Assembly: GCF_002295115.1 (NCBI RefSeq)
Contig: NZ_NSFV01000005.1
Span: forward strand, 62,001 to 126,000
Origin: Mesorhizobium sp. WSM4311
Lineage (GTDB): Bacteria > Pseudomonadota > Alphaproteobacteria > Rhizobiales > Rhizobiaceae
Length of the DNA stretch: 64,000 nucleotides
Direction: 5' to 3'
Shown here: positions 53,461 to 64,000 of the stretch, one piece after another
Layout: each line of letters begins with the position of its first letter
Position numbering within the stretch: position 1 is the stretch's first letter
Made by a program: the position numbers and the translations under genes
The notes under the pieces: model-generated
Databases searched by the model: none
Told to the model about the DNA's origin: nothing
The model's input: only the letters and a program-made list of their open reading frames with translations

Positions 53461-53957
53461 TCCTGGCATCCCTTCAGCGTGAACACATCCGACGGAACTT
53501 TCGAAAAGCCGCCGCCGCCGTAGGCCGGGGACTGACGCAGCGCCGGACCGAGATCCGGCAGGATCAGCGTCTTCGGCGCCTCGACGCCTTCCGCCGGCAA
53601 AAGCCCGATGCTGCCCTTGTCGTCGGACGTGTAGATGACGCCGTGCCAGGGGGTGCAGGCGGCGAGCTCGGCGCCGGTGGTGTCGCCCTCGGGGCATTTG
53701 TACATCAAGGAACCGTTCGGCCGTGCCACGCCTTCGTTCCACATGACGATGCCGTTCAGCACCACATTGTTGTCGAGGATCATGCGGAAACTGTTGGTGA
53801 CAACAGCCGATGTGCCGGTCGGGGTAAAATCGATCTCGCTGCCGCTCTGGCCATCACCATAGACGGCGAGTTCGATCGAGCAGGCGGCATGCGCACTAGA
53901 ATTCGCCGCCGTGAGAGCGGCCAAAAATCCGATTATGTGCGTAGTGGCGTTTGTCAT
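53457..53957 (-). CDS. Secreted protein, unknown
   Basis: A 166-residue protein with a signal peptide (about 1-24, ending SSAHA|A). Cys residues (about 26, 88, 101 and 164) could make two disulphide bonds. The mature part has repeated beta-like stretches such as AVVTNSFRMILDNNVVLNGI. I do not recognise the family. It is coupled by start/stop overlap to both neighbours: TGATG with the DUF4241 gene and ATGA with the SDR gene. Confidence 0.75.
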   Translation of the reverse strand: MTNATTHIIGFLAALTAANSSAHAACSIELAVYGDGQSGSEIDFTPTGTSAVVTNSFRMILDNNVVLNGIVMWNEGVARPNGSLMYKCPEGDTTGAELAACTPWHGVIYTSDDKGSIGLLPAEGVEAPKTLILPDLGPALRQSPAYGGGGFSKVPSDVFTLKGCQE

Positions 53958-54664
53958 CAGTTCGCCTGGTTGCTTTCTCGGCCGTCCGCGTTTTCGAGCA
54001 CTTCGAAGTCCGTCATCAGGAGAAGTGGTTCGCCGGCTGTATCCAAACCCCAGAAGGACTTATACGTGCCGTCACCGAAGCCAGTGTCGAACATGGCGAC
54101 ATTGAGCGGGTTCCCATCAATCGGATGATCCATGCCAAACCTGTCGAGAGAACACGCAACGTCAGCAAGATAGTCGTCGAGTTCCTCCAGATCGGTCATC
54201 GGCGTGAGGACCGACTTGTCCATGAAAGATGCAACCGCGTCATCGACGATAAACTCAAACTCGTAGGCCGATGGGCGATCGCGAGCGAAGGTGGCCAATT
54301 CCCAGCGAGCCGGCAAGCCGGAGCCAAACCGCAAGACGGCTGCCGCAACCCGGCCTTGCGACTCAAGCACGGTCACCGGGTAGCGTCCCGGTCTGACCCT
54401 GCGGCTAAACACAGGCCGTTCCAGCCCGGTGATAAGCGGATCGCAAGCGATGATTTCGCCAGTCGGTAGCTCAAGCTCGCCGACCGTAGCGATGGTGATC
54501 TTCCGCTCCGCCATCTCGGCTTCGCTTAGGGCGAAGACGCCGAGATTGCTGCTAACCTCCGAGGCGTCCCAATCGGCGGGCGAAGCGACCACAGGCAAAT
54601 CGGAGAAAAGCCAGGCACGTCCACGCCGAAACAATCGGCGTAAGGTATCCGGCCAGCCGCTCAT
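53957..54664 (-). CDS. DUF4241 family protein
   Basis: A 235-residue protein. The DUF4241 domain fills about 80-225, with PGRYPVTVLES, AAAVLRFGSGLPARWELAT and GFGDGTYKSFWGLDTAGEPLL as its characteristic blocks, and a short N-terminal region precedes it. No signal peptide or membrane segment. The family has no established activity. It begins a tightly overlapping three-gene set with a secreted protein and an SDR, 16 bases upstream of... sucB on the other side of its start. Confidence 0.85.
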   Translation of the reverse strand: MSGWPDTLRRLFRRGRAWLFSDLPVVASPADWDASEVSSNLGVFALSEAEMAERKITIATVGELELPTGEIIACDPLITGLERPVFSRRVRPGRYPVTVLESQGRVAAAVLRFGSGLPARWELATFARDRPSAYEFEFIVDDAVASFMDKSVLTPMTDLEELDDYLADVACSLDRFGMDHPIDGNPLNVAMFDTGFGDGTYKSFWGLDTAGEPLLLMTDFEVLENADGRESNQAN

Positions 54665-54680
54665 TGCGGATCAGCCCCGC

Positions 54681-55958
<1,278 letters not shown>

Positions 55959-55989
55959 TGTGCCTGTCCGTTTCTGTCGGTTCTGTTCT

Positions 55990-58977
55990 TTATTCGCCGA
56001 GCGCGTCTTCGAGCAAGGCGGCGAGCTGGGCAAGGTGCTTGGACATCAATCCGGTCGCCGGCGACGCGGCCGCCGGCCGGCCGGTGTAGCGCACCCGCTG
56101 ATGCTTGGCGTCGATATGCGCCAGCACCCATTCCAGATACGGGTCGATGAACGACCAGGCGCCCATGTTCTTGGGCTCCTCCTGGCACCACACCATCTCG
56201 GCGTTGCGGAAGCGTGACAGTTCGGTGATCAGCGCCTTGGCCGGGAAAGGATAGAGCTGTTCGACGCGCAGCAGATAGATGTCGTTGATGCCGCGCTTCT
56301 CGCGCTCCTCGTAGAGGTCGTAATAGACCTTGCCCGAACACAGTACGACGCGGCGGATCTTGGAGTCCTTGGTGAGCTTGATCGGCTGGTTGGGCAGCAG
56401 CTGCGCGTCGTCCCACAACAGCCGGTGGAACGAGCTTTCGCCGGAGATTTCCGGCAGCGTCGACACCGCCCGCTTGTGGCGCAGCAGCGACTTCGGCGTC
56501 ATCAGGATCAACGGCTTGCGGAAGTCGCGCTTCAGCTGCCGGCGCAGGATGTGGAAGTAGTTGGCCGGCGTGGTGCAGTTGGCCACTTGCATATTGTCTT
56601 CGGCGCAAAGCTGCAGGAAGCGCTCCAGCCTGGCCGAGGAGTGTTCGGGACCCTGGCCTTCATAGCCATGCGGCAAGAGACAGACGAGGCCCGACATTCT
56701 GAGCCACTTGCGCTCGCCCGACGAGATGAACTGGTCGAACACCACCTGGGCGCCGTTGGCGAAGTCGCCGAACTGCGCTTCCCACAAGGTCAGCGCCTTT
56801 GGCTCGGCCAGGCTATAGCCATATTCGAAGCCCAGCACCGCCTCTTCCGACAGCATCGAGTTGATGACTTCGTAGCCGGCCTGCGCCGCCGACAGGTTGT
56901 TGAGCGGGATGTAGCGGGTCTCGTCGCGCTGGTCGTAGAGCACCGAATGGCGCTGCGAGAAGGTGCCGCGCTCGGAATCCTGCCCCGACAGGCGGATCGG
57001 ATTGCCGTCGAGCAGGATGGCGCCGAAAGCCAGCGCCTCGGCCGTCGACCAGTCGATGCCTTCACCGGACTCGATCGCCTCACGGCGGTTTTCGAGGAAG
57101 CGGATGATGGTCTTGTGCGCCTCGAAACCCTTCGGCACCTCGGTCAGCTTCTTGCCGATTTCCTTCAGCGTCTTGACCGGCACGGCGGTCTTGCCGCGCC
57201 GCTGTTCGTCCTGGTTGTCGGCCGTGCGCAGGCCCGACCAGGCGCCGTCCAGCCAGTCGGCCTTGTTGGGCTTGTAGCTCTGGCCGACTTCCCACTCGGA
57301 TTCCAGATGCGCGCGCCAGTCGGCCTTCAGCTGGTCGAGCTCGGCCTGGGTGATGTGACCCTCGGCGATCAGCCGGTCGCCATAGATCTGTACCGTCGTC
57401 TTATGGGTGCGGATGTTGCGGTACATGATCGGCTGGGTGAAGGCCGGTTCGTCTCCCTCATTGTGGCCGAAGCGGCGGTAGCAGAACATGTCGACCACGA
57501 CCGGCTTGTGGAACTTCATGCGGAATTCGATCGCCACCTTGGTGGCGTGGACCACGGCTTCCGGATCGTCGCCATTGACGTGGAAGATCGGCGCCTCGAT
57601 CATCTTGGCGACGTCGGACGGATAGGGCGACGAGCGCGAGAAGCGCGGATTGGTGGTGAAGCCGATCTGGTTGTTGATGATGAAGTGCAGCGTGCCGGCG
57701 ACGCGGTGGCCGCGCAGGCCGGACAGGCCGAGGATTTCGGCGATCACGCCCTGGCCGGCGAAGGCGGCGTCGCCGTGCAGCAGCAGCGGCAGCACCTTGG
57801 CGCGCTCCTCCAGCGGCACGATCTCCTCGCGGCTGCGGCCGAACAGATAGTCCTGCTTGGCGCGCGCCTTGCCCATCACCACCGGGTCGACGATTTCCAG
57901 ATGCGACGGGTTGGCCGTCAGCGACAGATGCACCTTGTTGCCGTCGAACTCGCGGTCCGACGAGGCGCCGAGATGGTACTTGACGTCGCCCGAGCCCTCG
58001 ACCTCGTCGGGGGCGGCCGAACCGCCCTTGAACTCGTGGAAGATGGCGCGGTGGGGCTTGGCCATCACCTGGCTGAGCACGTTCAACCGGCCGCGATGCG
58101 CCATGCCGAGCACGATCTCCTTCATGCCGAGCTGGCCGCCGCGCTTGACGATCTGCTCCAGCGCCGGGATCAGCGCCTCGCCGCCGTCGAGGCCGAAGCG
58201 CTTGGTGCCCTTGTACTTGACGTCGATGAACTGCTCGAAGCCTTCGGCCTCGACCAGCTTCTGCAGGATCGCCTTCTTGCCGGTGGTGGTGAAGGAGATT
58301 TCCTTGTCGGCGCCCTCGATGCGCCCCTGGATCCAGGCCTTCTCCTCGGGGTCCGAGATGTGCATGAACTCGACGCCGAGCGTCGAGCAATAGGTGCGGG
58401 TCAGGATCTCCAGCATCTGCCGGATGGTGCCGAATTCGAGCCCCAGCACATTGTCGAGGAAGATCGGCCGGTCGTAGTCGGCTTCGGTGAAGCCGTAATT
58501 TTCCGGCGACAGTTCGTTGTAGTCCTCGAGCGGCTTCGCGATGCCGAGCGGGTCGAGATTGGCGTGCAGATGGCCGCGCATGCGGTAGGCGCGGATCATC
58601 ATGATGGCGCGCACCGAATCACGCGTCGCCTGGTGCACGTCGGCGTCTGAAAGCACGATGCCGTTGGTGACCGCCTTGTCCTTGACCTTCTTTTCCAGGT
58701 GCTTCTCGACGATGCCCCAATTGCCGTCGAGCGCCGACACCAATTCGCCATTGGCCTGCAGCGGCCAGGACGGCTTGGCCCAGGAAGCGCCCTTGGCGTT
58801 CCTGCGCACATCGCCGGCATCGTCCTTCAGCCCGGCGAAAAACTCCTGCCATTCGGGATTGACCGAGGCGGGATCGTCCTCATAGGCGGCATAGAGCGCG
58901 TCGATGTAATCGGCGTTGCCGCCATAGAGGAACGAGGTGAGCGAGAACTGGTCGTTGGCCTGATCTTGTCTTGCCAT
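55990..58977 (-). CDS. sucA: 2-oxoglutarate dehydrogenase E1
   Basis: A 995-residue thiamin-diphosphate enzyme. The N-terminal peripheral region begins with [18 protein letters not shown], the thiamin site contains [19 protein letters not shown] and [11 protein letters not shown], and the C-terminal transketolase-like half has [20 protein letters not shown]. It decarboxylates 2-oxoglutarate and passes the succinyl group to SucB. It follows sucD by 130 bases, in the same direction. Confidence 0.98.
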   Translation of the reverse strand: MARQDQANDQFSLTSFLYGGNADYIDALYAAYEDDPASVNPEWQEFFAGLKDDAGDVRRNAKGASWAKPSWPLQANGELVSALDGNWGIVEKHLEKKVKDKAVTNGIVLSDADVHQATRDSVRAIMMIRAYRMRGHLHANLDPLGIAKPLEDYNELSPENYGFTEADYDRPIFLDNVLGLEFGTIRQMLEILTRTYCSTLGVEFMHISDPEEKAWIQGRIEGADKEISFTTTGKKAILQKLVEAEGFEQFIDVKYKGTKRFGLDGGEALIPALEQIVKRGGQLGMKEIVLGMAHRGRLNVLSQVMAKPHRAIFHEFKGGSAAPDEVEGSGDVKYHLGASSDREFDGNKVHLSLTANPSHLEIVDPVVMGKARAKQDYLFGRSREEIVPLEERAKVLPLLLHGDAAFAGQGVIAEILGLSGLRGHRVAGTLHFIINNQIGFTTNPRFSRSSPYPSDVAKMIEAPIFHVNGDDPEAVVHATKVAIEFRMKFHKPVVVDMFCYRRFGHNEGDEPAFTQPIMYRNIRTHKTTVQIYGDRLIAEGHITQAELDQLKADWRAHLESEWEVGQSYKPNKADWLDGAWSGLRTADNQDEQRRGKTAVPVKTLKEIGKKLTEVPKGFEAHKTIIRFLENRREAIESGEGIDWSTAEALAFGAILLDGNPIRLSGQDSERGTFSQRHSVLYDQRDETRYIPLNNLSAAQAGYEVINSMLSEEAVLGFEYGYSLAEPKALTLWEAQFGDFANGAQVVFDQFISSGERKWLRMSGLVCLLPHGYEGQGPEHSSARLERFLQLCAEDNMQVANCTTPANYFHILRRQLKRDFRKPLILMTPKSLLRHKRAVSTLPEISGESSFHRLLWDDAQLLPNQPIKLTKDSKIRRVVLCSGKVYYDLYEEREKRGINDIYLLRVEQLYPFPAKALITELSRFRNAEMVWCQEEPKNMGAWSFIDPYLEWVLAHIDAKHQRVRYTGRPAAASPATGLMSKHLAQLAALLEDALGE

Positions 58978-59107
58978 GTCGTTTCAGCGGAGCCTGGCTC
59001 CGTCTCCTTACGTTTGCGGCAGCGCCGCGATAGTGGGCGATTCACCCGCCCTTCTTGTCCCCTCAAAGCCAACGAACCGCCGTCGGCTCTCATTCCAAAA
59101 CCGACGC

Positions 59108-60010
59108 TCAGCCCTTGATGGCTTCAACCAACGTCGTGCCAAGCCGCGCCGGTGACGGCGAGACCTTGATGCCGGCCGATTCCATGGCCGCGATCTTGTC
59201 CTCGGCGCCGCCCTTGCCACCGGAGATGACCGCGCCGGCATGACCCATGGTGCGGCCGGCCGGCGCCGTGCGTCCGGCGATAAAGCCGGCCATCGGCTTC
59301 TTGCGGCCACGCTTGGCTTCGTCCTTGAGGAACTGCGCGGCGTCTTCCTCGGCCGAACCGCCGATCTCGCCGATCATGATGATCGACTTGGTCTCGTCGT
59401 CGGCCAGGAACATCTCGAGCACGTCGATGAACTCGGTGCCCTTGACCGGGTCACCACCGATGCCGACGGCCGTGGTCTGGCCGAGGCCGACATTGGTGGT
59501 TTGGAACACGGCCTCATAGGTAAGTGTTCCCGAGCGCGAAACAACGCCGACCGAGCCCTTGCGGAAGATGTTTCCGGGCATGATGCCGATCTTGCATTCG
59601 TCAGGCGTGAGAACGCCCGGGCAGTTCGGCCCGATCAGCCGCGAGGTCGAGCGATCGAGCCGCGCCTTGACCTTGACCATGTCCATCACAGGAATGCCTT
59701 CGGTGATGCAGATGATCAGCGGGATCTCCGCCTCGATCGCTTCCAGGATCGCTTCGCCGGCACCCGCCGGCGGCACGTAGATGACCGACGCGTTGGCGCC
59801 GGTCCTTGCCTTGCCCTCGGCGACTGTGGCGAAGATCGGCAGGCTCTCACCCTTCGACCCGGTCCAGGTCTCGCCGCCCTTCTTGGGATGGATGCCACCC
59901 ACCATCTTGGTGCCGTGATAGGCCAGCGCCTGTTCGGTGTGGAACGTACCGGTCTTGCCGGTCAGGCCCTGCACCAGCACCTTGGTGTTCTTGTCGACGA
60001 GAATGGACAT
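59108..60010 (-). CDS. sucD: Succinyl-CoA synthetase alpha subunit
   Basis: A 300-residue subunit with the N-terminal CoA-binding Rossmann domain ([22 protein letters not shown]) and the phosphohistidine His257 in [14 protein letters not shown]. It makes the transient phosphate carrier between succinyl-CoA and ADP/GDP. It is normally encoded right after sucC, but here three genes lie between them. Its start is 12 bases after the DUF1579-like stop. Confidence 0.97.
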   Translation of the reverse strand: MSILVDKNTKVLVQGLTGKTGTFHTEQALAYHGTKMVGGIHPKKGGETWTGSKGESLPIFATVAEGKARTGANASVIYVPPAGAGEAILEAIEAEIPLIICITEGIPVMDMVKVKARLDRSTSRLIGPNCPGVLTPDECKIGIMPGNIFRKGSVGVVSRSGTLTYEAVFQTTNVGLGQTTAVGIGGDPVKGTEFIDVLEMFLADDETKSIIMIGEIGGSAEEDAAQFLKDEAKRGRKKPMAGFIAGRTAPAGRTMGHAGAVISGGKGGAEDKIAAMESAGIKVSPSPARLGTTLVEAIKG

Positions 60011-60022
60011 CGGAGCCCTTTT

Positions 60023-60520
60023 CTAAAAACTGTTGATCGAGGAAGGCGAGACGCGCCGATAGACGCCACTCACCATGTCTTGCCAGCCATCGCTGCCAGC
60101 GGCTTTGAAATGCAGTCGCATGCGGTAGGTGTCGGCGTCGTCGAAAATATACGTCACGCGCGCCGCGCCGCGCGGCGACGACCGCTCCAGATCGAGCTCG
60201 CTGCCGTTCCACGTTCCCGTGGCCGGCGAGGCCGGCACAAAGCCCATCGAATCGAACTGGTGCATGGTGACGCGGCGGTTCGGCTGGTCGAAGCCGAACA
60301 CATTGTGCGAACCGAAGGAAATCGTGCCGTCGCGGCGCTGGCGATAGCGCTGCACCACGAACAGGCCGCCGAACTGCGCCTCCGCCAGAACTTCGGACGT
60401 CGCCTTGCCGGCATCGGTCCACCGCGTGGCCGCGACCTCTTCCTCGCCGCGCCACGCGCCGACCAGCACCTGCAGGCGCTGGTGATCGGCGGAAAGCGAG
60501 GAGAAGGAGGCCGCGTTCAT
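60023..60520 (-). CDS. DUF1579-like beta-barrel protein
   Basis: A 165-residue soluble protein. LQVLVGAWRGEEEVAATRW at the start and GGLFVVQRYRQRRDG are typical of DUF1579-type lipocalin-like folds, which have no known enzymatic role. No signal peptide. It starts 3 bases after the cupin stop and ends 12 bases before sucD, so all are on one transcript. The assignment to DUF1579 is by pattern. Confidence 0.75.
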   Translation of the reverse strand: MNAASFSSLSADHQRLQVLVGAWRGEEEVAATRWTDAGKATSEVLAEAQFGGLFVVQRYRQRRDGTISFGSHNVFGFDQPNRRVTMHQFDSMGFVPASPATGTWNGSELDLERSSPRGAARVTYIFDDADTYRMRLHFKAAGSDGWQDMVSGVYRRVSPSSINSF

Positions 60521-60523
60521 CGG

Positions 60524-60895
60524 TCAGAGCCGCTTCAGGTCGGTGACGGTAAGGTCGCTCTTGGCGTTGCCGGTATTGAGCGTAGTCGCCGGCTCGAACA
60601 TCAGCACCACCGGCTCGGCGGTCAGCGAACGCGGCCGGTGCTCGACACCGCGCGGCACGACGATGAAATCACCCTCGCCGAGCTCGACCGGACCGTCGCG
60701 GAAATCGATGGCGATGCGCCCGCGCAGCACGAGGAAGGCTTCGTCCTCATTGTCATGCGCATGCCAGTCGAAGGTTGCGCCGAATTTGGCGACTTTGGCC
60801 TGGCTGTCATTGACGTCGCCGGCGATATGCGGGTCGAAGACCTTCTTGATCTTCGCGTCCGCTGCCTCGACCAGGTTTATCTTGCGTGGAGGCAT
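60524..60895 (-). CDS. Cupin domain protein
   Basis: A 123-residue single cupin. The metal-site pattern is seen in FDWHAHDNEDEAFLVLRG (His, His, Glu) and the second motif in EGDFIVVPRGVEHRP. It probably binds a metal and a small ligand; the function is unknown. It is followed 3 bases later by the DUF1579-like gene. The tail region mentions EPVVLMFEPATTLNTG, as in sugar-cupins of the same group. Confidence 0.9.
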   Translation of the reverse strand: MPPRKINLVEAADAKIKKVFDPHIAGDVNDSQAKVAKFGATFDWHAHDNEDEAFLVLRGRIAIDFRDGPVELGEGDFIVVPRGVEHRPRSLTAEPVVLMFEPATTLNTGNAKSDLTVTDLKRL

Positions 60896-60923
60896 GGCTA
60901 TCGACCTCTACCTTGTTCTGTTT

Positions 60924-61414
60924 TCAAGCTGGGCATCGTTGCTTTCCGTGAACGACAGCGCCGATCCACTGGCCTTTGGCCTCGCGCATCGTCACCAGTT
61001 GAATGGACAAATCACCGTCGGCGGTCTTGAGCACCCCGAGGGAGTCGGGATCCTTATCCGGCTGGAATCTGCTGCCATACTTGGAAAGCAGTCTCTGCAG
61101 GATCATATTGGCCGCCAGCTTCGGCTTGTCTGTGCCAAATGAAACCAGGCAATCGCACTGGCCGTCCACATTCCTGATCGAGGCGACGATTTCCGTGGCT
61201 TTGTAAACCTGGCGCCCGTTGGAGTCCGTCCTAAAGCCGTTCCCATGAGCGGTCGCGGTGAACCTGCCGAAGCTGGGCGCCGTTGCCGGACACAAACTCA
61301 TAAACAGGTTCACTCTTATCCCAATCCAGGCGGGCGACGCCGGATCTTGGGCCGAACGTGCCGGGCCAGCCCAAAAGGCCATGCCGGTTAGCGCTATGGC
61401 CAGAAGGAGCCGCA

Positions 61415-61415
<1 letters not shown>
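60924..61415 (-). CDS. Secreted protein, unknown, coupled to sucC
   Basis: A 163-residue protein with a signal peptide (about 1-22, ending ARSAQ). Cys residues (LCPAT, CDCLV, KQRCPA) suggest disulphides. No domain recognised. Its ATG overlaps the sucC stop by one base (TGATG), so it is translated with sucC. It is odd to find an exported protein in this operon. Confidence 0.75.
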
Positions 61416-62611
<1,196 letters not shown>

Positions 62612-62660
62612 CGGGAACTATCTCCAGGTCGTTTTGCCGGGGTGGACGTTTTGGCGGGAT

Positions 62661-63764
<1,104 letters not shown>

Positions 63765-63863
63765 TCAAACGATTATTTTGGAGTGAACATTTTCAATCGG
63801 TTAGATGGATTGGGATTTACGTAAACGTCAAAGTTTGTAAGCCGACTTGGAGAAATCTACACA

Positions 63864-64000
63864 ATGAGTATGGAGATCGTAAGGCTTGAAGCCGGCGATG
63901 ACGCCCTTGTGATGCGGATCGCCGAGGATGTGTTCGACGAGCCTGTCAGGCCGGACCGGTTGGCAGCCTATCTCAACCAACCCGGCCATTTCATGGTCGT
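63864..64000 (+). CDS. GNAT-type acetyltransferase, N-terminal part (cut by window end)
   Basis: The frame starts MSMEIVRLEAGDDALVMRIA and reaches AAYLNQPGHFMVV at the window end, which is the usual start of AAC(3)-I-like GNAT acetyltransferases. Only about 45 residues are visible, so the acetyl-CoA site is not seen. GGAG lies 11 bases before the ATG. It diverges from mdh. Confidence 0.55.
   Translation, partial: MSMEIVRLEAGDDALVMRIAEDVFDEPVRPDRLAAYLNQPGHFMV

Noticed and set aside
56425..58650. 741-codon open frame opposite sucA
   Set aside because: It is the antisense shadow of a GC-rich gene: third-position bias keeps the opposite strand open. It matches no family and lacks a ribosome-binding site.

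Overview
The window is high-GC chromosomal DNA of an alphaproteobacterium of the order Hyphomicrobiales, most likely Mesorhizobium or a close relative. I infer this from gene order (hemC-hemD-Mic60-hemY diverging from tsaD-gpsA; mdh-suc-lpd; sdhCDAB), from the protein families (DUF1127, DUF4241, COG4223, LolA with a Tat-type leader, GcvA-like LysR) and from several rhizobial intergenic palindrome families. No rRNA, tRNA, CRISPR array, insertion sequence or prophage was found. The content is mostly housekeeping, with accessory genes slotted between conserved operon members.

Layout. 1-13 kb: an MFS exporter and NIPSNAP protein, then a leftward haem cluster (hemC, hemD, an alphaproteobacterial Mic60/mitofilin homologue, a HemY-like TPR protein, TerB-like protein, class I amidotransferase). 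It diverges from a rightward run of tsaD, gpsA, YciI, EVE, methyltransferase, DUF1761 and glycosyltransferase 25. 13-24 kb: LysR regulator, DUF1127, L,D-transpeptidase-like protein, OmpR-type response regulator, cyclic-nucleotide-binding protein, exonuclease III, LolA-like protein, FtsK, then glnK-amtB behind a sigma-54-like promoter. 24-31 kb: TesB, a ubiquinone-type hydroxylase, small stress and YCII proteins, OsmC, YceH, and a membrane sulfatase-family gene that looks inserted. 31-45 kb: sdhCDA-DUF3052-sdhB, two secreted small proteins, two diguanylate cyclases, leuC, a SAM methyltransferase, a polar amino-acid ABC transporter, and ohr-ohrR with a clear operator. 45-64 kb: rplS, a TauE/SafE permease, trmD-rimM, xerC, a TraB/GumN protein, then a leftward mdh-sucC-[3 genes]-sucDAB-[3 genes]-lpdA block, ending in a truncated acetyltransferase at the right edge.

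Together the window encodes much of the lower TCA cycle: the 2-oxoglutarate dehydrogenase E1, E2 and an E3, succinyl-CoA synthetase, succinate dehydrogenase and malate dehydrogenase. It also holds early tetrapyrrole synthesis, ammonium sensing and uptake, and organic-peroxide defence.

The most notable structural signals are: (1) a low-GC sulfatase gene between yceH and sdhB, bordered by a decayed copy of the sdhB 3' end on one side and a decayed yceH 5' part on the other; (2) unrelated small genes translationally coupled into the TCA operons (DUF3052 in sdh; secreted protein, cupin and DUF1579-like genes between sucC and sucD; DUF4241, secreted protein and SDR between sucB and lpdA); (3) a perfect 10-bp-arm OhrR-type operator around the -10 of ohr; (4) several families of palindromic intergenic repeats. 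I did not find anything I could defend as a wholly new defence or mobile system.
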